DNA from: Chloroflexota bacterium
Lineage (GTDB): Bacteria; Chloroflexota; Anaerolineae; UBA2200
NCBI GenBank assembly: GCA_030607875.1
Contig: JAUWJD010000008.1
Coordinates: 32,968-96,967, forward strand
Length of the DNA: 64,000 nt
Reading direction: 5' to 3'
Positions 16,478 through 25,669 of this stretch are shown here, one piece after another (position 1 is the first letter of the stretch; the number at the start of each line of letters is the position of its first letter). Below the pieces are notes generated by a model. It searched no databases. It was not told the origin of the DNA and saw only the letters and a program-made list of their open reading frames with translations. The translations under genes were made by a program, and so were the position numbers.

Positions 16478-18301
16478 TCAGGCCTGGTGGACAATGTTGC
16501 CTTCCACCATGGTCATGGCCGCTTTCAGGCTGCCGATGGCGCGTAGCAGGCCATCCGCATCGAGCGGCCCACTGCCCTCGAAGGGCTCGAACGTGGCGAT
16601 GGGGTCTCGCTTCCACACCACCAGATCGGCCAACTTGCCCGGCTCGATGGAGCCTTTGATGTTCTCTTCGAAGCCGGCGTATGCTCCACCCATGGTGTGG
16701 GCGCGCAGGGCTTCGCGCGCGGTTATGGACTGCTCTGGGCAGTGCCGGTCGTCATCCAGGGTCACCCTCGTCACCGCACCGGCCAGGGTGATTTGCGGCA
16801 AGATCCATGGCGTCGCCGGCGCATCCGAGCCCAGCGCCACCGGGATGCCCGCGTCGAGCCATTCCCGCGTGACCATGCCCCGCGCTGCTCGCTTCTCGCC
16901 CAGTAGGTCGATCCACATTTTGCTCCCGAGGCGGATGAACTGCGGCTGCGTGCTGACTACCACCCCCAGGTCCTTGATGCGCTGCGTTGCTTCGGGGGTG
17001 GTGATGACGCAGTGCTCGATGCGGTGGCGCGGGTCGGGGCGCGGATTGGCATTCATCGCTTCCTCAAAGGCGTCCAGCGTCAGGTCCACCGCAGCATCGC
17101 CAACACAGTGCACGCAGATCTGCAAGCCGGTATCGTGGAGGGCCCGCACGGTATCCTTGAAGGTCTGCGGCTGCCAGGTGGGTGTATCCCAGCGCACACC
17201 GTTGTGGGGCTCGTGGCAATAGGCCATCTGGAACTGGCCGTCGAGCAGGAACTTGAAACCGCCGAAATCCATGAAACCGTTGCCCTTGTAGTACTCGATC
17301 TGGTTCAACGCGCGGTCAAGATCACCAGGCCACTCCAGCGTGTAGAAGACGCGACCACGGATCACCATCTGGCCGGCGCGGTCCACGTCAAAGAAGGCCT
17401 CCACTGTGTTCACACCGCGCACGTTGTTGTCGTGGAAAGTGGTGACTCCCTCAGCAGCGAAGGCTGGCTGGCCAAGAAGGGCAAAGTCGCGGGTCATGTC
17501 TGGCGTAGGCACCGGGGCGACCCTGCGCAGGACGTCCATTGCCCTGTGGTTGAAAAACACGCCGGTTGGCTCACCGTTGTCATCGCGCTCGATCACACCG
17601 CCGACCGGATCGGGCGTACTGGCGTTGATGCCGGCCAGCTTCAGAGCCAGGCTGTTGGCGGAACCATAGTGCCCGCCCTGCTGCAGCAGCCACACCGGGT
17701 GATTGGGCGACTCCGGGTCGAGCTCTTTGCGGCCAGGCAGCCCGCCCTGAATGATCAGATAGTAGCCCTGGATCCATTCCCCCTCTGGCGTCTGCGCCAC
17801 GACCTCGCTCAGCTTCTTACGCAGATCCTCTGGGGTTCTGACCTCGGGCGGCAGGAAGGACACGTACCACTGCTGAGTGAGGCCATATGCCTGCATGTGG
17901 TTGTGCGGATCGATCAGACCCGGGGTCACCGACTGGCCGGCGAGGTCAATGGACTTGGTCTTTCCACCCATGAGAGCGCCGATGTCTTCGTTGCTGCCCA
18001 CAGCCTGGATGAGTCCATCTTTGATGGCCACGGCCTGGGCGATGGTGTCCTGTGGGTCAACGGTAATCACGTTGCCGTTGAGCAGCACTGTGTCAGCGGC
18101 CTGCTCCTGCGGCGCTATAGGTTTGCTGGTGGGCGCGACGGTGTAAGTGGGCCGGGCAGCCGGCACGCTGGTCGGCACCTCCGGCGTGCTTCTCTGCTCC
18201 GCTCCTTTCTTGCCACAGGCCTCAAGCAACGACCCGATAAGGGCAACCAGTGTAGCCAATGCCCCATTCTTGAGGAAACTTCTCCTACTGATGTTTTTCA
18301 T
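16478..18301 (-). CDS. TAT-exported lipoprotein amidohydrolase (YtcJ-like, amidohydrolase 3)
   Basis: 607 residues. The N-terminus ISRRSFLKNGALATLVALIG is a twin-arginine signal, and LLEACG is a lipobox, so the folded enzyme is probably exported and lipid-anchored. Metal-site motifs are VTPGLIDPHNHMQAYG (HxH), the ICVHCVGDAAVD histidine and VALGSDAPATPW (Asp). The closing VVWKRDP and LADLVVWK are typical of composite amidohydrolases. The family hydrolyses amide or formamide bonds in cyclic substrates; substrate unknown. Low-complexity Pro/Thr linker after the anchor. Apparently a single-gene unit. Confidence 0.88.
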   Translation of the reverse strand: MKNISRRSFLKNGALATLVALIGSLLEACGKKGAEQRSTPEVPTSVPAARPTYTVAPTSKPIAPQEQAADTVLLNGNVITVDPQDTIAQAVAIKDGLIQAVGSNEDIGALMGGKTKSIDLAGQSVTPGLIDPHNHMQAYGLTQQWYVSFLPPEVRTPEDLRKKLSEVVAQTPEGEWIQGYYLIIQGGLPGRKELDPESPNHPVWLLQQGGHYGSANSLALKLAGINASTPDPVGGVIERDDNGEPTGVFFNHRAMDVLRRVAPVPTPDMTRDFALLGQPAFAAEGVTTFHDNNVRGVNTVEAFFDVDRAGQMVIRGRVFYTLEWPGDLDRALNQIEYYKGNGFMDFGGFKFLLDGQFQMAYCHEPHNGVRWDTPTWQPQTFKDTVRALHDTGLQICVHCVGDAAVDLTLDAFEEAMNANPRPDPRHRIEHCVITTPEATQRIKDLGVVVSTQPQFIRLGSKMWIDLLGEKRAARGMVTREWLDAGIPVALGSDAPATPWILPQITLAGAVTRVTLDDDRHCPEQSITAREALRAHTMGGAYAGFEENIKGSIEPGKLADLVVWKRDPIATFEPFEGSGPLDADGLLRAIGSLKAAMTMVEGNIVHQA

Positions 18302-18683
18302 CGCCTCATCCTCCTATGATTCATCATGTAACGCACCACGTGCTCTGCCGACAATGGGTTAAGCAAAGACAACTGAAACCACTACAAGACGTGGGCAAGC
18401 CCTGTAAACGATCTCCGCATCCAGCATAGTCATTCCTATCCGTACGGACTTGTGCCTACACACATACTCGTCCCAGTTCGCCGGCCCCCTCAGGATGTCA
18501 TCGAACGTGTCATGCGAGTCTTGGACTGTCTCTGGAGGATCTGAGCTGCTGCGTGCCTTGGCATGACTACGCTCCGTAAACTGCTGCCGACGAGATGGCG
18601 CTAGTTTACCGCCAACATGGGAGACAAGTCAAGCGCAGACGCGAGGCCTGCCGCAGCATGTTGTAAGCGGAAGTTGACTGGCA
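18302..18683. other. intergenic, no gene seen
   Basis: 382 bp between two minus-strand genes. It should contain the promoter of the amidohydrolase (a Shine-Dalgarno GGAGGATGAGGCG lies just before its ATG) and the end of the dnaB operon transcript. I found no convincing -35/-10 pair, hairpin with T-run or coding frame. Confidence 0.35.
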
Positions 18684-20435
18684 CTACGGATAGGTGCCGC
18701 CTGCCTGGCCATGCCGTCGGAAGCAGACGAACAGGACTGTGAGGACAGCTACGGCGAGCGCCAGAGAACTGACAACGAACAGCCAGGGATGCGGAGCCTT
18801 GCGCACCAGTAGGCCATCAACATCCACCTGTGTGCCAGGCTCGCCACGGGTCACCATCTCCACCTGGTGAGGGCCGTTGCGCAAGCCCTTGGCCAGTGGA
18901 ATCAGCACGTCGTATTCATCACCTGCGGTCTGCAGCATAATGTCTGGCACAGCCTCGCCATCCACGGCAACCTGTAGCGTACCTCCGTGGGGACCTTTGT
19001 GCACCACCATCTGCAGCTCCGTGCCAACAAACGTAAAACGTAATGCGTCGCCAGGCCCGCGGCTGCGACGGAAGGCACCCAGCACCGCTTGCTCGTCTTC
19101 CACCTGCGCCCACTGCCCCTCCCATTGCAGCGCCCAGTGGTCTTCCTGGTGGTAGCCTTGGTACACGCGCGGTGGCTGGTTGGTGTACTGCTTCATCGCT
19201 TCGTAGACAGGCATGGGCGTGAAATCAGGCTCCACCATACGGAAGTAGTAGAACACCTGGTCGGTCTCGGTGTCGGTAGCGCGCTTGAAGAACCAGAAGT
19301 TCATCATGCCCATCCAGGGCCACTCTTCCTGCGCCCTTTGGTAGGCCTGCACGGCATAGCGGGCTTGCTGCCAGACATCAACGCGGCCGTAGAGGGGAAA
19401 GGCCGGGAAATCGGGTGGCACGGCGTTCCAGCCCACTTCGGTAGCCCACAGCGGCTTGCCGGCATCCCCGTTGCGCACCAAAATCTCGCGGATCAATTGT
19501 GGCCGGGAGAAGTTGGTCAGATCAGGATGGGTGCGGTGGTCGCCCGGCCCGGTCCACAGGCCGTAGGCCATGCCGCCCATGACGTCAAAGTAGCCTTTTA
19601 TCCCAGCGTCGTACATCTGCTGCAGGTAGGTCAGGTCGCTGAGGTTCATCGGGCCAGTTTCCAGTGTCTGTGCCAGGCCCGCACACAGGATCACACATTG
19701 CGGATCGGCCTCTTTGGCCCGCCGGTAGGCGATCTGCAGCAGCCGCACGTAGCCCTCCGCGTCCACAGGCTGTTCCCCCCACTCGGGGTAAATGTTGGGC
19801 TCATTCCAGATCTGGTAGTACTTCACCTTGCCTTTGTAGCGGCTGACGATGGTGTGCACGAAATCACCGAAATCCTCGAAATCGTCCGGTGGGGCAAGGG
19901 TTCCTCCGGCAGCGCCATCGGCACGTGACCATGCGGGGGGATTGTCCAGCCTGGCGATGACCTCCAGGCCATGTTCGCTGGCCAGCTCAACGATGCGGTC
20001 GTACTTCTCCCAGGCGCTGATGTTCCACTTGTGATCCCAAAAGTCGCCGCGAGCACTCTGCTCGATGTCCTCCCAGGGGAACTCCTGGCGGATCCAGCGG
20101 AAACCAGCCTCGTGGATCATGCTCAGGGCCAGTTCCACCTTGTGTGGATCCACTTCTTGCTCCAGGAAGGTATTGATACCGAAGGGGTTCACACCAGCGT
20201 GAGCAATGGGGATTTCGGGTTCCAACTGCAGCGGGGGACGGGTCAGGCGCAATACGACCAGCCGCCCAAAGCCCTTAACCTGCTCCCACGTATTCTCTTC
20301 ACCTGTAACGCTATTCAGGTAAGCGCGGATCGGAGTGCGCAGGAACCACAGTGCAAATACCAGGGACAGGCTCAGCAGAAGCAGAACAGCCGCGATGCGC
20401 TTCAGATGAGCCCCCCTGGCTGGAGGAGCGCTCAT
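18684..20435 (-). CDS. membrane-anchored glycoside hydrolase-like protein (clan GH-A fold)
   Basis: 583 residues. TM helices at about 12-32 and near the C-terminus (LFVVSSLALAVAVLTVLFV) leave the body outside the cell. The TIM-barrel region (about 80-400) begins GVNPFGINTF; the acid/base candidate is E212 in YQIWNEPN and the nucleophile candidate E333 in LWATEVGW, as in GH39/GH5-like enzymes. A beta-sandwich of about 130 residues follows before the second TM. Substrate unknown. Its ATG overlaps the stop of the DnaC-like gene by 4 bp, so it is translated from the dnaB operon, an odd partner. Confidence 0.75.
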   Translation of the reverse strand: MSAPPARGAHLKRIAAVLLLLSLSLVFALWFLRTPIRAYLNSVTGEENTWEQVKGFGRLVVLRLTRPPLQLEPEIPIAHAGVNPFGINTFLEQEVDPHKVELALSMIHEAGFRWIRQEFPWEDIEQSARGDFWDHKWNISAWEKYDRIVELASEHGLEVIARLDNPPAWSRADGAAGGTLAPPDDFEDFGDFVHTIVSRYKGKVKYYQIWNEPNIYPEWGEQPVDAEGYVRLLQIAYRRAKEADPQCVILCAGLAQTLETGPMNLSDLTYLQQMYDAGIKGYFDVMGGMAYGLWTGPGDHRTHPDLTNFSRPQLIREILVRNGDAGKPLWATEVGWNAVPPDFPAFPLYGRVDVWQQARYAVQAYQRAQEEWPWMGMMNFWFFKRATDTETDQVFYYFRMVEPDFTPMPVYEAMKQYTNQPPRVYQGYHQEDHWALQWEGQWAQVEDEQAVLGAFRRSRGPGDALRFTFVGTELQMVVHKGPHGGTLQVAVDGEAVPDIMLQTAGDEYDVLIPLAKGLRNGPHQVEMVTRGEPGTQVDVDGLLVRKAPHPWLFVVSSLALAVAVLTVLFVCFRRHGQAGGTYP

Positions 20436-21835
20436 TTTCGTCCAGAGACCCCGAGGCCCTTTCGGCCACGAGCCGTGCCTCTGGTTCGCTTCTTTGCGCG
20501 TTGTACTGGCCGTGCCTCAAGACGATAGTTCGGTGCGGTGATCTCCCACCTCTGGCTAAGGCTGAGATCAAAGAGGCGTGTTGCGACTCGAGGGTCGATA
20601 TTGGCATCCTTCGTCATGGTGACAACCGTGGGCAGCCGCGCATTGTAACGATGGTCAAGAAGTTGGAATAACTTTTCCTGTGCCCAGGCAGAGGCGCTGT
20701 GCGTGCCCAGATCATCCAGGATGAGCAGGGGCGCGCGCCGGATTTCAGCAAAGCGGCGCTCAAACCCGACAGTGCTGTTCGGGCCAAAGGTCGCCCGTAG
20801 GTGATCCAGCAGGTCAGGCACAAGGACGAAAAGAGCAGGGTAGCCGTTGTGCACGCGGTAGTTGGCGACAGCAGCAACCAGGTGGGTCTTACCACAGCCA
20901 TAGTCGCCCAGGAGGACCAGCCAGCCCTCTGGCTCTTGCGCGTAGGCCTTCACTATGGCCAATGTCCGGCTGAGATTTGTCCGCTGTGAGGCATCCAGGG
21001 CAAGATCCCGAGAACGCAGATCAAACGTGTCGAAAGTCTGGTGAGCATGCAGGCCCAGGCTGCTCAGTTCCGATTGATTCACCACTGCACTTCCGCGGTA
21101 GTCAGGAGCCAGGATGTGCACCAGGGCTGACCACTCCAGTTCAGCAAGGCGTGACCGCAGTCTGGCGTCCAGGTCCTCGAGCTCAGCATTGGTGGTGATC
21201 ACCGTAGGCAATTGGGCGTTGTAGCGGTAGTTGAGTATCTGATAGAGTTTCTCCTGTGCCCATGCAGTGCTGCTTTGGGCACCGAGGTCGTCCAGAATGA
21301 GCAGTGGAGCAGTGCGCACGGTGTCAAAACGGCGGTCAAAGCTAACCGCACTGTCAGGAGCATAAGCCGCTCGCAGGTGATCGAGCAAATCCGGCACCAC
21401 CACAAAGAGCACCGGCAGGCCTTGCTCCACCTGGTAGTTGGCGACGGCCGCGGCCAGGTGAGTTTTGCCACAGCCATAGCTGCCCTTCAGGAGCAACCAA
21501 CCCTGAGGCTGCTGGGCATAGGCCAAGGCCCGTTTATAGGCTTTGCGCAGGTTGTCCTGCATCTGCGGGTTGAGGCCATGGCCATCGGCGACGAAGGTGT
21601 CAAAGGTCATACGCGTCAAGAGCCCCAGGTTGCTGGCACGACGCAAGTCCTGCAAACGCCGCCGCCCTATCTCCCGGAGCTTGCATTGACAGGGCACCGC
21701 ACGACCAAAGTCCGGATGGCCGGGAGGCACGTCGCGCCGCAGATAGCCGGAGCCATGGCAAATGGGACAGAGGTCGCCGTTTCGCGGATCAGTGTTCGAT
21801 GTATTCCTTGTACTCTTCGTACCAGCTCTTCTCAC
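20432..21835 (-). CDS. DnaC-like helicase loader with two tandem AAA+ domains
   Basis: About 467 residues from a GTG at 21835 that overlaps dnaD by 47 bp; the true start is uncertain because no ATG precedes the zinc-finger part. Residues 23-51 hold CPICHGSGYLRRDVPPGHPDF...PCQC, the Cys-rich head of DnaC/IstB-like proteins. AAA+ domain 1: Walker A GSYGCGKTH (118-126), Walker B LLILDDLG (178-185). Domain 2: GDYGCGKTH (310-318) and LLILDDLG (370-377). The two copies share long stretches (for example VPDLLDHLRA and AWAQEKL), so they arose by internal duplication. Usual loaders have one AAA+ domain of 250-300 residues. Basic C-terminal tail. Likely loads the DnaB of the same operon. Confidence 0.85.
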   Translation of the reverse strand: MRRAGTKSTRNTSNTDPRNGDLCPICHGSGYLRRDVPPGHPDFGRAVPCQCKLREIGRRRLQDLRRASNLGLLTRMTFDTFVADGHGLNPQMQDNLRKAYKRALAYAQQPQGWLLLKGSYGCGKTHLAAAVANYQVEQGLPVLFVVVPDLLDHLRAAYAPDSAVSFDRRFDTVRTAPLLILDDLGAQSSTAWAQEKLYQILNYRYNAQLPTVITTNAELEDLDARLRSRLAELEWSALVHILAPDYRGSAVVNQSELSSLGLHAHQTFDTFDLRSRDLALDASQRTNLSRTLAIVKAYAQEPEGWLVLLGDYGCGKTHLVAAVANYRVHNGYPALFVLVPDLLDHLRATFGPNSTVGFERRFAEIRRAPLLILDDLGTHSASAWAQEKLFQLLDHRYNARLPTVVTMTKDANIDPRVATRLFDLSLSQRWEITAPNYRLEARPVQRAKKRTRGTARGRKGLGVSGRK

Positions 21836-22478
21836 GTCTCCTGCCTTTGCCTTCGTCTTTGCCCTCAGTGGCCCAGCGCTCCAGAATGCGCCGCACGTAT
21901 TTCCAGTTTCGCACGTTGTTCTCCACCGCAATGCGGAAAGCTTCCTCAATCCACTCCCGGGGATAGGTGCGTTCCGCATCCTGAAGCTCCTCGGCGATGA
22001 TGGGCTGCAGCAAGCCGATGTTCTGTTCGTACAGCACAAAGATGTTGGGCCGTTCCACTGGCACCACCGGCTGCACCAAGGTTGTGCCTTCCGCCAGCTC
22101 GATCTCACCCAACTGAGCTTGCTCAAAAGCCTGCCGCCCCTTGCCACTATTGACGAAATAGAAGCGATCATCCCCTTCGCTACTGACGAGGCAAAGCAGC
22201 GTGCCCCGCGACACCGCTTTCTGCAGGCCTTCCCGCAGCGCCTCCTCTGGCGAGGAGGCCAGCCCCTGCAAGCTACGCAGCAGCCCGCCATCACTTCGCA
22301 AGTCCTGGAGCGTCACGTAGCGCCGCGCTCCCTTCTTGCGATGAAGCAACCAGAATACGTGCAACGTCACCTTCAATTCGGCCAGGTTGTCAATGAGCGG
22401 AAGCAGCTCGCCAAAGAAGAGGTCGGGAAGCGGGGTGTAGGCCAGTTTGCCAATTGGAAAACCGGAGAAGGCTCTCAT
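21789..22478 (-). CDS. dnaD: DnaD-domain replication protein
   Basis: 229 residues. An N-terminal winged-helix region ([20 protein letters not shown], then [14 protein letters not shown]) and a C-terminal DnaD domain ([46 protein letters not shown]), the latter matching the YxxxIxxI-type helix. DnaD-like proteins remodel DNA and help load the helicase during initiation or restart. Its start overlaps the dnaB stop by 4 bp, and its end overlaps the DnaC-like gene, so the three are one translation-coupled unit. Confidence 0.85.
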   Translation of the reverse strand: MRAFSGFPIGKLAYTPLPDLFFGELLPLIDNLAELKVTLHVFWLLHRKKGARRYVTLQDLRSDGGLLRSLQGLASSPEEALREGLQKAVSRGTLLCLVSSEGDDRFYFVNSGKGRQAFEQAQLGEIELAEGTTLVQPVVPVERPNIFVLYEQNIGLLQPIIAEELQDAERTYPREWIEEAFRIAVENNVRNWKYVRRILERWATEGKDEGKGRRREKSWYEEYKEYIEH

Positions 22479-23836
22479 GCGACACCTTGCTCGGATCGAT
22501 AACCCAGATCCTGGTCATAGGTGGCCAGATCGGTGAACCTGGTCTGCTCACCTACAAAGCGAAGCGATATCTGACCTGTGGGGCCATTGCGGTGTTTGGA
22601 GACGATGATGTCGGCAATGTGCTGACGTTCGGTGTTTTCATCGTACATCTCTTCACGGTAAATGAAAATGACGACATCTGCATCCTGCTCGATCGTACCA
22701 GACTCCCGCAGGTCCGACAGGATCGGCCGCTTGTCCTGCCGTGATTCGACAGCGCGCGAAAGTTGCGACATGGCCATGACAGGCACGTTCAACTCGCGGG
22801 CCAGAGCTTTGAGCTCACGCGAAATGTAGGACACTTCCTGCACCCGATTCTCCTTGCGCACACCACTGCGCATCAACTGCATGTAGTCGATGATAACCAG
22901 GTTCAGGCCATACTCTGCGGCCAAACGGCGGCATTTGGTGCGGATCTCCATCGGCGAAGGGGACGGCGAGTCATCTACAAAGATGTGCGCCTCGGCGAGA
23001 GAACCGCTGGCTTTGACGAACTTGTCCCACTCGATATCCTGGATGTCTCCCACACGCAGACGCTGCGAACTGATGCCCGTTTGGCCGGCAATCAGGCGCT
23101 GCACCAGTTGTTCACCAGACATCTCCAGGCTGAAGAATGCTACCACCGCCTTATGCTTCAGCGCCGCACTCTGGGCAACGCTCAAGCCGAAGCTGCTCTT
23201 GCCCATGCCAGGTCTTCCAGCAACGATGATCAAATCGGAAGGCTGCAGGCCTCCCAACAGCCTATCCAGGTCAATGAAGCTGGTGGGCAGGCCTATCATT
23301 TCGTCCTGATGCTGATGCAGATACTCGATGCGATCATAATACTCTGTCAGGATTCGACTGAGCGGCGTCAATCCTCGCGAGACGCGGCGCTGAGATACAT
23401 CGAAGAGAATCTGCTCAGCACGGTCAACGACCACCTCGACGTCCTCCGCTTCGTCGTAGGCCAGCCCAGCAATCTTGCCTGCCGCTTCAATCAGGCGACG
23501 GAGGATGGCGGTCCGCTCCACAATATGTGCGTAGTATTCGACGTGGATAGAGGTAGGAACGCTGTTGATCAGTGAGGTCAGGTAGGCAGGTCCGCCAACC
23601 GCCTCCAGTTGTCCACGCCGTTCCATCTCGTCGCACAGCGTAACAAAGTCAGCCGGTTCACGGTGTTCATGAAGATCGAGGATGCCAGCGTAGATCTGGC
23701 CGTGAGCTTCGCGGTAATAGTCCTCCGGGTGCAGGAAAGGTGCGATTTTGATGATTGCATCACGGTCAATAAGCAGGCTGCCCAAGACCGACTGTTCGGC
23801 GTCAATGTTCTGGGGCGGCAATCTATCCACAGTCAT
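22475..23836 (-). CDS. dnaB: replicative DNA helicase DnaB
   Basis: 453 residues, full length. N-terminal domain from [16 protein letters not shown]; RecA-like core with Walker [44 protein letters not shown] (Walker B) and [18 protein letters not shown]-type [14 protein letters not shown]. The hexameric helicase unwinds the fork. No intein is present, although DnaB is a common intein site. It follows the bifunctional nuclease gene after 3 bp. Confidence 0.96.
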   Translation of the reverse strand: MTVDRLPPQNIDAEQSVLGSLLIDRDAIIKIAPFLHPEDYYREAHGQIYAGILDLHEHREPADFVTLCDEMERRGQLEAVGGPAYLTSLINSVPTSIHVEYYAHIVERTAILRRLIEAAGKIAGLAYDEAEDVEVVVDRAEQILFDVSQRRVSRGLTPLSRILTEYYDRIEYLHQHQDEMIGLPTSFIDLDRLLGGLQPSDLIIVAGRPGMGKSSFGLSVAQSAALKHKAVVAFFSLEMSGEQLVQRLIAGQTGISSQRLRVGDIQDIEWDKFVKASGSLAEAHIFVDDSPSPSPMEIRTKCRRLAAEYGLNLVIIDYMQLMRSGVRKENRVQEVSYISRELKALARELNVPVMAMSQLSRAVESRQDKRPILSDLRESGTIEQDADVVIFIYREEMYDENTERQHIADIIVSKHRNGPTGQISLRFVGEQTRFTDLATYDQDLGYRSEQGVA

Positions 23837-23839
23837 GTG

Positions 23840-24343
23840 TTAGCTTCCCTCGGGCGGTTCGTCTCCCAGATCCAGGCTGTTGACAAAGTCACGGAAAGCC
23901 GCAAGCTGCTCCTCTTCCTCTGGGGAGACAGGCTCCAGCTCAGGGCTCTCCACGATAGCGGCCTGTGCCATGACTTTGTCGGTAACGTAGATGGGCACGC
24001 CACATCGTACGGCCAGGGCCATGGCGTCACTGGGACGTGAATCTATCTCCACGTGCCGCCCGGCAACATCCATCACAATCCGGCCATGATATGTGTTGTC
24101 CTTCAATTCGCTGATTAGAACGTGGGAAACCGTAGCTCCCAATTCCTGGATGATGTTGTTCAGCAAGTCATGGGTCATGGGGCGAGGTGGCTCGATATGC
24201 TGCAGAGCCATGGCAATAGCGTCTGCTTCGTATTGACCGATCCAGATGGGCAGATATCGCTCAACCTCGACATCTTTCAGCAGCACCACACGGTGCGGAG
24301 ATATGAGACTGACCCGAACGCTATCAATGCTTGTGGCAATCAC
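23840..24343 (-). CDS. bifunctional nuclease family protein (DUF151)
   Basis: 167 residues from GTG 24343, preceded by GGGAGGG at 8 bases; the frame is open to 24559 but that extension crosses the promoter. The core (VVLLKDVEVERYLPIWIGQYEADAIAMALQ, PRPMTHDLLNNIIQELGA, and VDSRPSDAMALAVR-type DSRPSDAMALAVRCGVPIYV) is the BFN domain. The acidic C-terminal tail (SPEEEEQLAAF) is usual. Family members show RNase/DNase activity. First gene of the dnaB operon. Confidence 0.9.
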   Translation of the reverse strand: MIATSIDSVRVSLISPHRVVLLKDVEVERYLPIWIGQYEADAIAMALQHIEPPRPMTHDLLNNIIQELGATVSHVLISELKDNTYHGRIVMDVAGRHVEIDSRPSDAMALAVRCGVPIYVTDKVMAQAAIVESPELEPVSPEEEEQLAAFRDFVNSLDLGDEPPEGS

Positions 24344-24442
24344 CTGATGAACCCTCCCTGAGCCCCACACCACTGCAGAGCCAAGCCTCGATGTCAGCCA
24401 CCGAAATAACAGTCTGCATGAACGAACGGGGCTCACTACAAC

Positions 24443-24470
24443 ATTATACTGTAGAGGCGGTTGGAGCCAA
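24443..24470 (-). promoter_or_regulatory. promoter of the BFN-dnaB-dnaD-dnaC operon
   Basis: Minus strand TTGGCT (24465-24470), 16-bp spacer, TATAAT (24443-24448). The start would be near 24436, leaving about 93 bases of leader before the GTG at 24343. Confidence 0.6.
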
Positions 24471-24514
24471 AACGGCTTGCTGGACTGGACAGCCAGGCCG
24501 CCGCACAGCACGGT

Positions 24515-24543
24515 TTGGCAAGAGTCAAGTGCCGGTGTAGAAT
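24515..24543 (+). promoter_or_regulatory. promoter of the nucleoside phosphorylase gene
   Basis: TTGGCA (24515-24520), 17-bp spacer, TAGAAT (24538-24543), about 70 bp before the ATG at 24613. It is back to back with the dnaB-operon promoter. Confidence 0.5.
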
Positions 24544-24612
24544 AGCGTTCCTGGGGCATCTATACTGTCGATCCATGAAGATCACTGAATCGCTCTCGGT
24601 ACAGGAGGGGAA

Positions 24613-25407
24613 ATGGCTCTGCAATACCACATACAGTGTCGCGAAGGCGATGTCGCTCCCTACGTGCTCCTGCCTGGAGATCCAGGACGCGTGCCCATCG
24701 TGGCGGCGCAGTGGGATGAGGCGCACAAGGTAGCCCAGAACCGTGAGTACACAACGTACACGGGCAACTACAAGGGCGTGCCGATTACCTGCACCAGCAC
24801 GGGTATCGGCTGTCCTTCCACAGCCATCGCCATCGAAGAACTGGCGCGCGTGGGTGCACGCACCTTTATCCGCATTGGCACCTGTGGCACGTTCCAGGAC
24901 GATGTGCAGAACGGCGACCTGGCCATCTTTGACGCAGCCATGCGTTACGATGGCACGTCGCATCTCTACGCTCCACCAGAGTTCCCGGCGGTCGCCTCTT
25001 TGGACGTCACGCAGGCGCTGATCCACGCCGCTCAGGAGCTGGGCACGCAATACCACGTGGGCATCACACGCAGTGCCGACAGCTTCTACGCCCGCCACGC
25101 CCGCCCAGGCTCATCGTTCAACAACTTCTGGCAGTCCGGTTGGGCGCAGCACTTTGCTGACCTGCAGCGGCTTGGAGTCTTGGGCGCAGAAATGGAAGCC
25201 AGCATCATCTTTGTCCTGGCTCGTGTCTGGGGCCTGCGTGCTGGAGCCTGCGCCGTCGTCCTGGACAACGTAATGGAAGTGACTGGCAAAACGGGACATT
25301 TTGATCCAGAGGCTGGCTTTGCTCACAACCGTGAACCCATCGAGATCATGAGTCAGGTGGCTTCGGAGGCTGTGCGACGGCTTTACGATCAGGATCTGCA
25401 TAGGTAA
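24613..25407 (+). CDS. udp: nucleoside phosphorylase, uridine phosphorylase-like
   Basis: 264 residues; AGGAGGGG lies just before the ATG. Family signatures: VLLPGDPGRVPIVA (phosphate-binding GDPGR), TCTSTGIGCPSTAIAIEELARVGARTFIRIGTCG, and the ribose-binding VLGAEMEASIIF. The reaction is phosphorolysis of (deoxy)uridine or a related nucleoside to the base and (deoxy)ribose-1-phosphate. It stands at the head of the BMC locus in the same direction, 262 bp before the RpiB-like gene, which suggests it feeds deoxyribose phosphate to DeoC. No encapsulation peptide, so it is probably cytosolic. A phosphopentomutase needed to link the steps is not in the window. Confidence 0.88.
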   Translation: MALQYHIQCREGDVAPYVLLPGDPGRVPIVAAQWDEAHKVAQNREYTTYTGNYKGVPITCTSTGIGCPSTAIAIEELARVGARTFIRIGTCGTFQDDVQNGDLAIFDAAMRYDGTSHLYAPPEFPAVASLDVTQALIHAAQELGTQYHVGITRSADSFYARHARPGSSFNNFWQSGWAQHFADLQRLGVLGAEMEASIIFVLARVWGLRAGACAVVLDNVMEVTGKTGHFDPEAGFAHNREPIEIMSQVASEAVRRLYDQDLHR

Positions 25408-25535
25408 AGCGCTCCCAGGAACAAGATACGGGGCTCCTACGGCGCTGCTGGCTTGGATTGCATTGATGCTGGGTCTGCTTTTCGCGGCTAGACGTTGGTA
25501 CCCGTGATCCTGGCCTGCAGCCAGGCTCTCCACAT

Positions 25536-25566
25536 GGATAATGACCACAAGATGTGGTCATTATCC
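25536..25566. repeat. perfect 14-bp hairpin between udp and the BMC operon
   Basis: GGATAATGACCACA (25536-25549), loop AGA, TGTGGTCATTATCC (25553-25566). No T-run follows. It lies about 130 bp after the udp stop and 44 bp before the next promoter, so it may end the udp transcript or bind a regulator. Confidence 0.6.
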
Positions 25567-25609
25567 TGATCGGCATCTACCCTCAGCGGTTGTGAACTGG
25601 CCATGTAAT

Positions 25610-25637
25610 TTGACTTTGGCACTATGTGGTGTATAAT
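25610..25637 (+). promoter_or_regulatory. main promoter of the BMC operon
   Basis: TTGACT (25610-25615), 16-bp spacer, TATAAT (25632-25637), the strongest sigma70-like match near the locus. Transcription should start near 25644, so translation begins at ATG 25652 or, more likely, 25670. Confidence 0.65.
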
Positions 25638-25669
25638 TGCACCATTACTCAATGCAGAGGCCAGGGCAG

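Noticed and set aside
17012..18319. Plus-strand open frame of 435 codons opposite the amidohydrolase
   Set aside because: Antisense shadow of a gene with clear TAT signal and metal motifs.
22295..22478. A 620-residue version of the DnaC-like protein starting at 22294
   Set aside because: The first 150 residues would overlap dnaD in another frame and are not protein-like; dnaD is clearly real.
25408..25669. Riboswitch (for example B12 or purine) before the BMC operon
   Set aside because: Only a simple hairpin is present, upstream of the promoter; no conserved riboswitch core is visible.
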